The translations under genes and the position numbers were made by a program. The notes below the pieces were generated by a model. That model was not told where the DNA came from and did no database searches. It saw nothing but the letters and a program-made list of their open reading frames with translations. Positions 25,796-37,900 of a stretch of 64,000 nt of DNA are shown here, one piece after another. The stretch is from contig JAVHJL010000007.1 in the NCBI GenBank assembly GCA_036971715.1, forward strand, positions 248,001-312,000, read 5' to 3'. This DNA is from Arthrobotrys musiformis (Eukaryota; Ascomycota; Orbiliomycetes; Orbiliales; Orbiliaceae). How positions within the stretch are numbered: the first letter of the stretch is position 1; each line of letters starts with the position of its first letter.

Positions 25796-26851
25796 ATGGC
25801 CAATTCTTTAATGAAGAAGGCTCTCGGGACTCGAGGCTTCTCGACCGCTATCTTGGTTAAAGCTTCAAAGGCTCAAAGCCGGGACGGTGCCAGGAAACTC
25901 GCTACCGCATCCGCTTTACTGTAAAACCTTTCTCAAATATTGAATATATTTCGACGATTGCTAACTAGCTTCGAAATTCATATAGTTTCGAACCCTTTGG
26001 GCAGGGCACAGACAATCCAATCGCCACGGAAGGTTATTGCTGGCACAACCCGGACGTATATCATAACTCTCCGCCTGGCTTTACAGTCAGGGAGGCTAAA
26101 TACGAAGATGCGGAAGAACTTACAAGGCTGTGGTTTTCTTCACGCAACTCATCTCCCAACCCCGACGCTAAGACTTCAAAATGGTGGAGTGATGTCTGGA
26201 ATATGGGGATCCAGGCCGGGCCAAATGTCGTAAAGACATTCGTCACTGAGAACAAAGATAATAAAATTGTCGCCTTCTCCAGATGGAATGTCCCACAGAT
26301 ACAAAGCGCTCAGAGTGATGCCCCATTACCAGAATTCCCAGATGAATGGGGGGCTGAATTGACAGAGGCTCTTTGGAGTAATGCCGCTCGCAATCGAGAA
26401 GATATCATGGGCCATAGGCCCCATTGGAGTAAGCCACCTTTGCACACAACCTACTCCTTGACGGGAAGTCACAATTTCATATGATCTTTTAGTACGGTGA
26501 TAAAGGCGTATCTCATGTCTTTCCACTTCTTTACGCTTTTGATTTTCGAGTGGATTACGTTTACTGACATCGACGATGATATCATGATGTGAATTAGGGT
26601 GTGAATATTTAGCAGTAGATCCTGATTATCAAGAGAACGGTTTAGCGTCTATGCTGGTTAGCTGGGGCTGCCGCCAGGCTGATACTGCAAAACTTGAAGT
26701 CTATCTTGACAGGTATATTACGGATATGTCGGTATGGAAGAAAGAAAAAGTCCGTTTCCACGGCTGGGATTGCATGGCGGCGCCATTGCATCCAAACGCG
26801 AGAGATTTTAGATTAGCTGCTATTGTTAGACCTGCAAACTTGCTCGGATAG
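25796..26851 (+). CDS. GNAT-family N-acetyltransferase, 3 exons
   Basis: Exons 25796-25920, 25986-26428 and 26598-26851, in phase, 273 residues. The first intron has a GCTAAC branch site about 20 nt before its acceptor; the second has TACTGAC. The catalytic part starts near residue 75 with GFTVREAKYEDAEELTRLWF, the beta1-alpha1 pattern of the Gcn5-related fold. The acetyl-CoA-binding motif A is LAVDPDYQENGLASMLV (about 194-210), with QENGLA as the pyrophosphate loop. These enzymes move acetyl from acetyl-CoA to an amine; the substrate is unknown. The first 41 residues are basic, free of acidic residues apart from one Asp, and resemble a mitochondrial presequence. That N-terminal exon is the least certain part of the model. 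It is the first of three enzyme genes on this strand. Confidence 0.82.
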
Positions 26852-28466
26852 CGTAGGATGAGGGAAGAATTTTGAAAACAGGGCGAGAAAGAAGAGAAAG
26901 GTCTCGATTGAACTAGACATATACCTTTGCAATGTCTGGTTACGAATCCGATTGAACCTAATCTCTCATAGGACGAACCATAGATTCATGGAGTTCAATT
27001 CAAAGGAACGACATTGAGTTCCAGCGAAATAAAAAGCCGCTATTGTAACCCCGCTTTAGTGGTCTATTATCTTGGGCCAAATAATGTGAATATGGAGTAT
27101 GTACATGTAAGTACATACTTTCCTATGTAGCTAGCTATGGTCGACTCGACATGGTCTGGTAGTGATTCTTGGTGCGTTGTTCACATTTGCGATGCTACTA
27201 CGTAGCTACCTTGCATGCATAGTTTGGCTCTGTAGTGTTAGCTTGTCAACGATGCAATTTTAGATCGCTAGATATCTGAGCTACATGTATACACCGGACA
27301 CCTCGGCAAGGTACAAAACAAACTAATATCCAATAACTAATGAGCTTGTTGATGACGGAGATGAATATGCAAGTTCTAATGATCAACAAAAAAAAGTATG
27401 TGAAGGGCCATGCGCATGCGGGGTTCGTATGCACGCATAGCAAAATAAGGAATGGAGAGCGCTAGAGCTAACGTTATAACGGATCAGCTGAGGTTCCTTG
27501 CTGTACATATTTCGTTGGGTTCGGAGATTCACTAGTCAACGGTTCGCTTGTGCTTTGCCAGGACCCTTGGAGTGGCTTTCCAGCTGCAGAGGATCGACAC
27601 AACCCCGCAGCATCGGATAGTTACAACATGTCGGGAGCTTAAAACTGATACGATACCCAGGCCATTATTTATTTCAAACACTCACAGGAAGGCGCCAAAC
27701 TTGTACTTCGATTAGATCGGTTCCGCGATCAAGAGCGTTGAAATGCGGACTTGAAAAGTCTGCCATTTAAGGCAAAGCCAGCCGGTGCCGGGCCATGGTG
27801 GGTCATGTATACATTCAAACCAAAACCCTAAATGCGTATTCCACAATTCCGCATTCCAGGTACCCACTTTTTTACACGATAACACATATTGAGCTTCACG
27901 GTAAATATTTCTAGGGGTAGCAAGTACAAGTATACTATTACAGATGCGAGGGCTAAACTACATTCAATGTATCCGGCGGTGTCCACAATCGTGTGGAGTT
28001 AACCTTACCACATTCAATGTATATTTTTTTACTTCTTTTATGTTTTTGGAGCCTACCTTCTAGTCGTTTCCTGAAAACTTTCTATTGAATCTGCAGTATC
28101 GGTCAACAGTAAAAAGAAATTTCGAAATTTTTGGAAAACATAGCGCCGCTACCTCTCTAGTTTACGAAATAACCTTCGTTCCGGTGATAGAAACATATGC
28201 ATTTTCTTATTCTATCCGTAAACAGCTGCAAATCAAATGTGGGGTTCCCAGTGGAGAGCGGTATATAAAGAACCACTGTGAGTGAATTAACTATGTGTAG
28301 CTTAGAAACTTTGTCCGAATCCCTCGCAGTATACTACGTTACTTCTTCGTTTTCTCAAGAGTTTCTTTATACGCCATATCTTACCTATCATACTTTCTAT
28401 ATATCATCTTTAAGCTAGAAACTTCTAGAGAGCCATTAGTTCTTTTCAAGGGACCTTGTTTTCAAG
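26852..28466. other. Intergenic, no supported gene
   Basis: 1.6 kb between the GNAT and the methyltransferase genes. It contains an inverted repeat with 9-bp arms around 27093-27117 (AGTATGTAC...GTACATACT) and a pair of 13-bp direct repeats at 27960-27972 and 28010-28022. No coding frame is convincing. Confidence 0.5.
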
Positions 28467-29688
28467 ATGACTGAATTCAATTCCATGTCCATGTCCAGTG
28501 GAAACACTTACAATGAGAATTGTAGTCATCAGACTGATATTTTGGTGGGAGCTTTGCCTTTGTTGGACGATATCGAGCTTGGTAAGTACATAATTGTATT
28601 CAAACCTGGTCACATTCCTAGTAAAGAATTTCGGCCCGATCTTTAGCTAAATATCTTGAAATTCGTAGGATCCCAGGTTGCTATAGCTGATTATGGCTGC
28701 TCCCAGGGCAACAACTCGTAAGTTAAAAAAAGGCCCTACTTTGTAAATACAGCTAGATAACAGTCTATCTGGGACTAGGTTGACTATGATGCAACATGTT
28801 CTCAAGCGCATGGCCCCGTCGTCTATTGCCTCTCTTATATTTGAAGACCTCCCTTCAAACGAGTTTTCAAGCCTTATCAAACTCCTCCCAGGAGTAACCG
28901 CCGCCAACCCGGACCTGAAGATTTATCCTTCCCTAGTTCCTAGGTCGTTCTATGAGCCTATTACTACTCCTGGAACCGTGGATATTGGCTTTTCATCATG
29001 TACCGTTCATTGGCTTAAGCGGATGACAATGCCCAAACCACCAAACGAGACGGTTATTGAATACTATGATAAGCGTGGAAGCCGCGACTCCCCCGCTGCG
29101 AGGGAGGATTTCCGAGAATTCCTCACTTTACGTGGCGAGGAGATCAAGAGCGGGGGTTATCTCGTTATGGGTATCCTTGGTAGTTTTACTAAGGAGGAAT
29201 TGTCAACTGGTTATCAAGATTCCACCTCTCTTCGCATGAGAGCTATATTCCGAGCTGCGGAAGTTCTTGCTAACGAAGGGAAAATTCCTTTGAAAGCGAT
29301 GGAAAAAATAAATATTCCCTTCTACTGCCGGTCCGAAGAAGAGTTCCGATCCGGAGTTGAAGAACTGAAGGGCACATGGGTCGTGGAGACCTGTGAGCGT
29401 AGGATGACTGTTCATCCATATTATTTTAACTTCCTCAGATTCTGCGAAAATGCGGACCAGAACGAGAAAATAGCCGCATCCAAAGAGCTCGAAAGAAGTC
29501 TGGTGCTCTGGCTCCTCGCTGTCTTGGGAGACATGGTAAAGAACTCGTGGTTGGAAGCTGGACTCGAGGCCGACAGAGTCGAGGGTCTTTATCAAGAATT
29601 AATCAGTATCGCAGCAGATATTTTGTGGAAGGAGGGAGTCAGACGTACTGAAATACCTATCATTTACTCTAGACTTAGGAGGGTCTAG
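28467..29688 (+). CDS. SABATH-type S-adenosylmethionine-dependent carboxyl methyltransferase
   Basis: Three exons, 28467-28581, 28669-28717 and 28779-29688, in phase; 357 residues, the usual SABATH length. Family landmarks in order: an N-terminal block with GNTYNENCSHQ and ALPLLDDIEL; SAM motif I, ADYGCSQGNNS (residues 45-55; plant members have ADLGCSSGPN); IFEDLPSNEFSSL (plants: LNDLPGNDFN); then RSFYEP and the substrate/SAM loop GFSSCTVHWL (plants: HSSYSLHWL). SABATH enzymes methylate carboxyl groups of small acids (salicylate, benzoate, jasmonate, indole-acetate, cinnamate) or purine nitrogens. They are best known in plants and scattered elsewhere. The physiological substrate is not readable from the sequence. 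An alpha/beta-hydrolase gene follows 1.05 kb downstream on the same strand. Confidence 0.9.
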
Positions 29689-30743
29689 AAGGGTGATTTT
29701 GGAGCATACATGTTGGGTAGCTGCCTATCTAACGATGGTGGTTCTAGACTTAGAACCTGAGGTCGATTTCCCACCTAGCCTTGCACATACATCGTTTTAC
29801 CTCGCTTCAATTACGATCCTATTTGTAAATTTAAAGATTTGGCACCATCAGATTTATGTCGGACCATCCCCTGGTCCCTAGATTAGAAGTTTATTTATTT
29901 CGGGTGTTATAAAAAATGTGATAGGATAGCTTGGTTTCCGCTTTGCTATTTGCAGCAGCATTTGGTACACGAGGCAATTAGTCGTATAAATTTGATGATA
30001 TTTTATACATATGGATAGAACTTTCAGGGATCGCAATTTTCCTGTAACTTCGAATACGCTGGACGGAGCGAGCTATTGCACATGCAAAATATGTGCACAA
30101 TTTGAATTCGAGGCTAGGATCCTAGGATTGACTCGGTGCGCTTAGAAAGCCCTCGAGAGCATAATTTCGTGATAGACCGCGATCTCGTTCATGCGAAGGA
30201 CGGAGCGATTATAACCCACCTTCTATCTCCGCTGGAAAGTATTACTAAAAGAGATCCTTGACCTCGTCGGGAAAAATGACCCAGCTTGATAAATTTACCC
30301 CCACTTAGACAGAGGACATGCAGAGGCTAATCACGGTTAGGCCGGTCGATATTGGACCCTTCATGCGCATACGCCTGTGTGAGCCGTCCTTTCCGTGTGC
30401 ATATCCCTTATTGTTTCAACCAAGGAAAGTCCAGAAGAGGGTAAGCATCGTCTTTTATATCCATACGTATACTCAAATACCCACTTCCAGCGTTAACCGC
30501 TCCCCCGTTTTCTCGGCCGTGTAAACTAATCTCTCATGTACCTAGATTCCCAAAAGCGTAAGATGCTTTTGATAACAGAAAGAAGTACTTTATTTTGCCA
30601 CTGGTCTCCTTTGGTATCGAACGACCGCTTATAAATAAGCAACTGCGAATTGCCTATTTCTTTCGGCCGTTCTTTGTGTAGTCTGGGTACGAGACCAACT
30701 ATTTCTACTAACATCTAACTAGCTTTCCAATTCCTCACCTGAC
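29689..30743. other. Intergenic spacer
   Basis: 1.05 kb between the methyltransferase and the hydrolase. Only short frames. No shared bidirectional promoter is possible because both genes point the same way. Confidence 0.6.
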
Positions 30744-32534
30744 ATGCCTCAAATTCAGGCCAGTTGTCTGACTCGGTTCCAGCTTCGGCGGAAGACTCCC
30801 ATTTTGAGGACTCGCTTTTTTAATGTCGCAAAATGCAATTCTGCTCGATCTTCCCGTCCGCAGATTTATCTGATGGCCGGGGGTGCAAGAGGCGAATGGC
30901 AGTACAAAGGCTTTGCAACTGTTAGCACGGGCACAAACAATCGAGATTTAATCAGCACCACGCCATATATAACGGGTGGTGGCATTTTAAAGGCTGAAAA
31001 GCACATTGTTCCGGCATTTCCAATCCGAGAACCAGTGCGGGGCGTTTGGACAGGAGGAGAAAAGCTCCAGCTTGTAGCTAATTGCTACAAGCCTGTAAGC
31101 AATCCTAATCCTAGGCCTGGAGACCTGACGATACTTGCTGCACATGGGAATGGTTTTTACAAAGTATGGATCCCCAAAGTACTTATATATTAAACTTTAT
31201 ATAGAAAACCTCTTTTTAAAAGAAAATCCGGCTAGAGTGCGATATGACGCTATAGCTAACACGAGTCTACTTCTTCTATTCTAGGAACTATATGAGCCCT
31301 TCTTCGAAGCTTTGGTGGAGGAATATGAAAAGAAAGGTACCAAAATCCGAAGTATCTGGATTGCAGACTTCCACAACCAGGGAGACTCTGGTGTGCTTAA
31401 TGAACGAAAACTAGGCGGAGATGGTATGCATCACATCCCTAAACCACCTGGCCACAAGACGAGTGGAAACCTTGACCATGGCTAATATCGGCAATAGTAA
31501 GCTGGTACGATCATTCTCGAGACCTTCTCTCGTTGATAATGCATCTGCAAAATGGGTTCCCCCGCCCCATAGCTGCGATTGGGCATTCTATGGGTGGTGC
31601 GCAGCTTTTCCATCTTTCTCTTATGCACCCAACCTTATTCAGCTGTGTTATCGGTCTCGATCCTATTATTTCCCCACTCCCGGCCCTAGAGGGTTCCAGT
31701 CCAGGCAATCCCGCTACTTTATCCAGCAGGCGGCGTGATATCTGGCCTACCTATGAAGAAGCCATCAAGTACTTCAAATCCCACCCTTATTATCAAGATT
31801 GGGATAGTAGAGTCCTTGACAACCAGATAAAATATGGACTCCGCCAAATCCCAACAGCTATTTATCCAGATGTCACCAAATTTGGACCAAACGCCGTAAC
31901 CTTGCGTACTACAAAGCATCAAGAAGTGTTTACATTCTGGAAAACACGCATACAGGACAGACCTGAGCCGAGGGAAATTTTTGCCCGACTTAAAGAAATG
32001 AAAGTCCCGGTCTGCTATATTCAAGGAGAAAAAAGCGTTATTAATTGGGGAAACAAGAATGAATTGAAGATGCTTAATACACCGCAGCCTTGTGAGATGC
32101 ACTTCATTCCAGAATGTGGACATTTGGTTCCGTTGCAGAAGCCAGAAGAGACGGGTAAGTAGTAACAATTCCACCAATGTGATTTAATTGCTCTTCGTAT
32201 ATATATGATTTAGTATATATATATGTCGAACAAATCACATTCCGAGCAAAATTGGAGAGAGAAATTTTTAAAAGATAGATCGCTGACAAAAGTTTTGGTT
32301 ACAGCGGTTCTCGCAGCGGAATACCTTCACCGGCGCATTGCAACCTGGGAAGAGAAAGTCGAGCAAGAACGGAAGAATTGGCCGTCAACTATGACGATAA
32401 GTCCTCATTATTTTGAGCCTCGGATCCGAGAGAGAGGCACTGAAGATAATCAGCCTTCCCGTCTGGATATCTGGGTGCGAGACCAGCCAGGGGTTGACGA
32501 GGAATCACGTGTGCAATACGCTGGGTTTAATTAA
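30744..32534 (+). CDS. Alpha/beta hydrolase, LPX1/toxin-biosynthesis-like, 4 exons
   Basis: Exons 30744-31163, 31285-31423, 31498-32154 and 32305-32534, all in phase; 481 residues. The first intron has a GCTAAC branch site. The fold is marked by HGNG (oxyanion region, about 134-137), the IRSIWIADFHNQG strand/turn, the nucleophile elbow GHSMGG with Ser at about 217, and the catalytic-His region ECGHLVPLQKP (about 400). This layout matches fungal hydrolases annotated as LPX1-like or toxin-biosynthesis hydrolases, which cut esters or lipids. The first 45 residues are Arg-rich with only sparse acid, like a mitochondrial presequence. The last exon was chosen because it restores a helical Trp/Glu-rich tail usual for the family; using an earlier AG would stop the protein near 32279. 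Substrate unknown. Confidence 0.85.
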
Positions 32535-35500
32535 ATCACCTTCCATCGATGCATCGTTTCTTTAAATTTCCTGATTGATGGAAGATATATCATGCTAGTA
32601 TATAAGTATATATTATTAAGGATTGAGTAGGTGCAGGACTAGAAGTTGTATTTGCTGGAGATATCTAGGTTGTATTACAAGGCGTTCTTTTGTCAGGAAG
32701 TTTGAGGTTATAATTGCGTTAAAGACTCCCATAGTTCTAACGTTACATGTATACACCGGTGCCGGGAACGGGACAAATCGAGCACCTTTCCACGTTCTCG
32801 GAAATAATTTAAGTGTTAACGCCCCCCTTTGTGATGTCTAGGAACGAGACCAGTGTCAATCTAATACATATATTCGAACAAAATACAAATGCATCCCGAG
32901 AACAGCTAATAGCCGGTCTTGACCCAAATGTCCCCCAAACTACCAGGTACTGCTAACTAAGGAACAAGAATTTATAAATATCTTTAATTAACTGTGTACT
33001 ATGGATCCACCCGAGTGTACAATGTAGACACGGGAAGCAGTTCACCTCCCATGCTGTAGTCGCGGCATGCCTATTATATTATAAGCTAAGTTTCTACCTT
33101 CCCAAGACGCCTTGAGAAACGTTCTAGTGCTATGTATTTCCGATCATGTCCAATGCAATACTCTAATCGGTTGCTCGATAAACGCTATCATAGAAATTTA
33201 AACCTGAAACCAAACAGCCATTGACCGTGCTTCTATACGTTTTACACTACTGTGTAGGTGTGTCATCAATTGCAATTGCGCAAGCGCCAATTAATACTAG
33301 CTAATCAATTTCGTGTATATCATGTATCGATTCAGCTAGTTAGAAAACCGGGATGTAACAATGAGAAAGGTAGGCCTATATATAGGTATACATGACACAG
33401 AGAAACCCTGACCCATAGATGGAACTATTCAGCGCCCTCGTGTAAGAATTTAAGCGCTTGAAAGCTCAATCGCGTGTATCTATTAATTATCGATATAGGT
33501 TGGCCGGTAGACGGCAAATATTAATAGTTAAGATACATGCTCTCTATTAAACAACCTGGGTAAAGTCACACCGCTTTATTTTATAAATAATAGTACTCCA
33601 GGCCGCTAACCATATAGTCCTCGATACCGATACCTAGCTACAGATCAGCTAACATTAATGAAGGTTATAGCCAAATACCCGAGCCTTAGATAACTGCCTA
33701 GGTAGGTATTTATAACCTGGCCAGCACTAGTGCTTACTTGATTCCACTGTATAAATGTATACCCGTTGCATTGTAGCTAATTAGCGCTAAGTAAGTGTCT
33801 ACCCACAAAGTATGAAGCATGCGCGCACTCGAAGATTCGAAGATATCTTGACTGAGACGTCTTAATTTAAAGCCCTGCGACCTAGCCACGCAGGATCAGC
33901 CTACACTTCAAGGATTACATCGAGACTCTATATTATATGCTTACGACAACAAATATACACCTATATTGCATTGCTCCCATATCCAGACTACAAAAAGTGA
34001 GCTTTTATAATATATATTTAATTAGCTAGAGCTATCTAGTAGGTAGTACTAGCACCAGTACTAGCTAGTTTTTATTTGTACATTTGTTTGACGCATGTCT
34101 ATGCAATGGTGCATACTGTATCTGACTACCCCGTATGATTATCGATTGGCGCTATAGCCTCGAGCATGTAGTATACATACCTAGATACCTTCATTATTGC
34201 ACGCATGTACACACACCATTATATACATAAGTCTGCATACCGAGATTATAATTACTAGTACCACATTACATAGCTCTAAGCTGGGTGCATGCATGTATAT
34301 ATTCCCTTGTTCACGTGATTTGCATTTTCGCCGTGCCAAGCGAAGGCTGGAGCCTTTTGACAGTCGCCTTTGACAGCTTGCTACCTAGGGACGTAAACGC
34401 CTCATCCAAGCAACGCAAATACTTCTTTGGGCATTGAGTCCTCCTTGAACTGCAGCTCATGAGTGACCCCCCAGACTACAGCCCATGCATCCGACAGCCA
34501 CCTCAAAATATCTTAGTCCCACTAACTACATAGGTAGATTTATTAGCCATAGGCTAGCAGCTAGGCAATTATTGCCTTCTTCTCGTCCTTCCTATATGAT
34601 GAGAATGCCGTTCGGTTTGTCATGGACCTTAATTGCCATTGCAATTCCTCCATGAAACAGGAGCTCGCTGTATAGTAAGATCACCCCAGTTCACCGATGT
34701 CAGGTTGAAACCAGGCGGAATCTGAGCTATCCACATAATTTCGCCTCGTCCGGAATGAAAATTCCTTTGAATCAATCAATCGAGCAATTGAGATACCGTC
34801 ATTCACAAGCCACAGCCGACATCGTCAGTCCAGATTTGGATGATAATACGATATGATATGACCGCTCTATTTTAACATCCATCAACATGAAGAAACGGGA
34901 TTTCGGCTCGTCTAGCTGCAGGACCTTCTCCACGAACGACAGGTCAATCCGAGAGCATATTCTCGATTGCGTAGGTCCTATCAGAAAGGCGTTTAGTACT
35001 CATCGATGGCTCCTCTATCTTGCATACCGTGATACACAGCGGCATCAGCAATTGCAATTGCAATTCGCTTGATATCATTGTGGCATGGATATTGTCGAAG
35101 CTGGGGCATGCGAGTGGATTGCCAATTGCTTCTCCCCTCACGTCCCGCGGAAAACCCCCCAGCATCTCATCCTCATTGACATGAATATATCATCACCGAT
35201 CCCGCTATCCTCATCGTGAAGTCAAATACCCCCCCGAGTATTGAAATGTCGGGGATGCCCAGAAATTTCGGTCGATGGCCGTTCTGGCAGCCTGTGGTTG
35301 GTCGAGCTAGGCCTTTCCATGTGGACAGCACATCTTGCAGCACCAACTGCCTATTAGAACTCCAGCCTCCCGCATCGCCAAAATCCCCACCAAAAGACAA
35401 AGGACTCCACCTCGCATTCGAGGCCATGCCCCTTCCAAACCTTTTGAACCGCTTTGCCTTAGACTTCCACCCGTGCGTGTGAAAAGCGCTCCCCGAGATG

Positions 35501-36062
35501 CAAGAGCAGCAAAAAAAAAAGTTGGAAAATCTGCCTGCAAGACGCTCAGAACGTTACGGTGCAGCCAAGCCAGCCCCTGATTGGGCCTGTGAGACAGGTG
35601 CTTGGCATATCCACGCAGCTTTAAGCTTCCCCCCGTCTGTTTCCGTGATGATAATGTGACAGTAAACTGCTACAAACGGCGGATATTTGTGACACACCTG
35701 CAAATGGCATGTAAACACGACACTGCAGGAGAGAGTTCTTTCACTGCCAGCCTTTTTTGCCGTTTGGTTCGGGATGCTAGACGGCAGTAGATAGTTTCCT
35801 TCTCCGCAGAGAACAGGGCGAGGCATATAATAATCCGCACCGAATCATCCATTTTCGAAACCGTCTTATTCGGAGCAAGATCTGTTTTCTGAAGCACATT
35901 CTTCTCACATACAGGGATACTAAAGCTAGTGATTAATTCCGAGCTCCTTTTTTTTCCTTCTCAGGAGACACAATTAGTATAAGAAGAGCATGGTAAACGA
36001 AGAATAACTATTTGCTGGCAATTGGATTGCATAAACAGAATTACAGGAATGGTTTAGAAAAG
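32535..36062. other. TA-rich gene-free block
   Basis: 3.5 kb without a supportable gene. The part 32.6-34.3 kb is visibly rich in TA and CTAG and nearly devoid of long frames, unlike the flanks. 34.3-36.0 kb is more mixed and ends in the promoter of the UIM-like gene. No terminal repeats or transposase remnants were recognised. Confidence 0.55.
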
Positions 36063-37025
36063 ATGCTGGGCTTAATCCGCAGAAGTTTGTCCGACGTCTT
36101 CTTCTCTTCGCCTATAAAGTCCGACCATCCCCCCAACGACCAACCGGACGAATACAGGGACCTCGACTTTGATATCTACGAATACGACGAGAAGCAAGAT
36201 ACAAAACATAATTCGATCAAGAGGAAACAGTCTACCGCTTCCGGCCTCCTTAACTTTGATTCATACGATTGGGCCTTCTCCTTTCGCGAATCTACTAAGT
36301 CCGAAAAGAAAGTCGTCCTTGAAGTCTCTGTCGAGCGAATACCCAAGGAACCTATTGTCCACTCCTACGAAACTTGCTGCCTCCCCGTAACTCCTCCAAT
36401 CTCCCCAAACCATACCGGCTCAATGACTCTCCTCCGTGGCAGCAGCACTTCTAGTGCTCAACAAAAGACACCAACCTTTACGGAAACACAAGACATGATA
36501 TCCGAAGAGGAACAAAACATGATCATGGCAGCTATCATTGCTTCACAGTGCGATGACTTTGAACGCCAGATCCCACGTCACGTTCGCGATGAGATGGAAC
36601 ATGCTGCTTATATTGCTGCTTTGGAGGAGTCCAAAGAACTCGCCATGGCATCCGAAAAACGCTCTGCACCTCCTGCACCTGAAGTCGCTACGCCACCCGC
36701 AACCCCTTTGCGATCTTCTACCTTTACCACCACAGCTCCCTCACGTGGGTTCCAAGCTGCAGCTCCACCAACACCTACATCGCCGCCAGTTAGAAGAACC
36801 CTGGTCAGGAGCCAAACTGACATTCCATGGACGAGCTCAAAGGGTGAGCAGGTCGAAGGAGAGAGCGAGAAGCAGGCCAAATTTAGGGAACTCCTTCAAT
36901 TCCACGCTATCGCTGCCGCGTCCATCGCGAATGCATCGGCCAGGACGGGCGTTTCTAACATCTCCGGAAACGATGACGCATCTGATTACGGTCGTAACTC
37001 TACCGATTACGACTGGGTTGGTTAA
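36063..37025 (+). CDS. Acidic/Pro-rich protein with two UIM-like helices, function unknown
   Basis: Single-exon frame, 320 residues from the first ATG (36063). The frame is open a little upstream but without another ATG. Residues 1-145 are polar, with an acidic Asp/Tyr-rich patch at about 29-43. Residues 148-164 (EEEQNMIMAAIIASQCD) and 176-193 (DEMEHAAYIAALEESKEL) each show the pattern of a ubiquitin-interacting motif: acidic start, Ala in the middle, Ser three residues on, acidic end. A Pro/Thr-rich region follows at 203-262, then a helical Ala-rich segment near 290-305. No catalytic domain is present. If the UIMs are real it could be an adaptor for ubiquitylated proteins. That is inference, and I do not recognise the family. 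Confidence 0.75.
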   Translation: MLGLIRRSLSDVFFSSPIKSDHPPNDQPDEYRDLDFDIYEYDEKQDTKHNSIKRKQSTASGLLNFDSYDWAFSFRESTKSEKKVVLEVSVERIPKEPIVHSYETCCLPVTPPISPNHTGSMTLLRGSSTSSAQQKTPTFTETQDMISEEEQNMIMAAIIASQCDDFERQIPRHVRDEMEHAAYIAALEESKELAMASEKRSAPPAPEVATPPATPLRSSTFTTTAPSRGFQAAAPPTPTSPPVRRTLVRSQTDIPWTSSKGEQVEGESEKQAKFRELLQFHAIAAASIANASARTGVSNISGNDDASDYGRNSTDYDWVG

Positions 37026-37900
37026 ATTCTACGACAGACCAAAAAGTGTTTTCATTTTTGATTTTTTTTTTCCTCCTTTACCAACGATACGTCTGCTTTT
37101 CGCAGCTCGGTTCATGAAGTTATGAGCATGGTTTCTTTTCTTTTTCTACATCTTTCCTGGCGTCGACAACTCAGCATGCTGCTATTTTTCACCCCTGTGA
37201 TTTTTCTGACCTTTGTTTGCCTGCCAACTTTTTTTCATGCAAGATCTAAGATCTACGACTAACACGATCGAGAACGGGACCCCACAACAGCGAGCGAGCA
37301 TTTCTTTTGGAGTTTGGATCTAACTACTATCCTTTAATTTTCCAGCCATTTCTTCCTTCGCGTGTACGAAATTTTTGTGCTTTCGATTTTCCCCAAGCTA
37401 TTTTTATTATATACGATTATACGATAGAGAGGAGACAGACTTGATTTGGAACGGGGTTTACGATGTATCCAAGTTTGTGTAGCTGCATACAAGAATTTGG
37501 ATGAACCAGAGTCCGAAAAAAAATTTTAACTATGATAAAAGATAGTACTTATGAAATTGTGAATTAGTGCATCAATGTCCATACCGTGATCGATTGTCTC
37601 GAGCCTGCCCGCTGGAAGATTGGCAAGAACGGAGATGATACTATTTATATCAACTGGCCTCCTGGAGGTTTTTCTTTTCTATCTCAGGGCGCCTAATCAT
37701 TCATGTCAAGATTATGTCATCAAAATGGTGCAAGAGTTCAAACCCGGGGGAAGCTTAGCTTGAGAAATATCAGACAGATAGCTAAACATTCCAATCCAGC
37801 AAACTTTCACTCAAAAAGAACCCACCTGCAGCAGCAGAGCTAAAAAAAGAAGAAGGAAGAAACAGAGGGTTCTACATTCCAGATCCAGGAGGAGTTAACC
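37026..37900. other. Intergenic spacer
   Basis: 875 bp: the T-rich 3' region of the preceding gene, then the promoter of the aldo/keto reductase. No specific site recognised. Confidence 0.6.

Noticed and set aside
27282..27296. 15-mer ACATGTATACACCGG shared with 32744-32758
   Set aside because: One shared 15-mer is expected by chance in 64 kb; flanks do not match.
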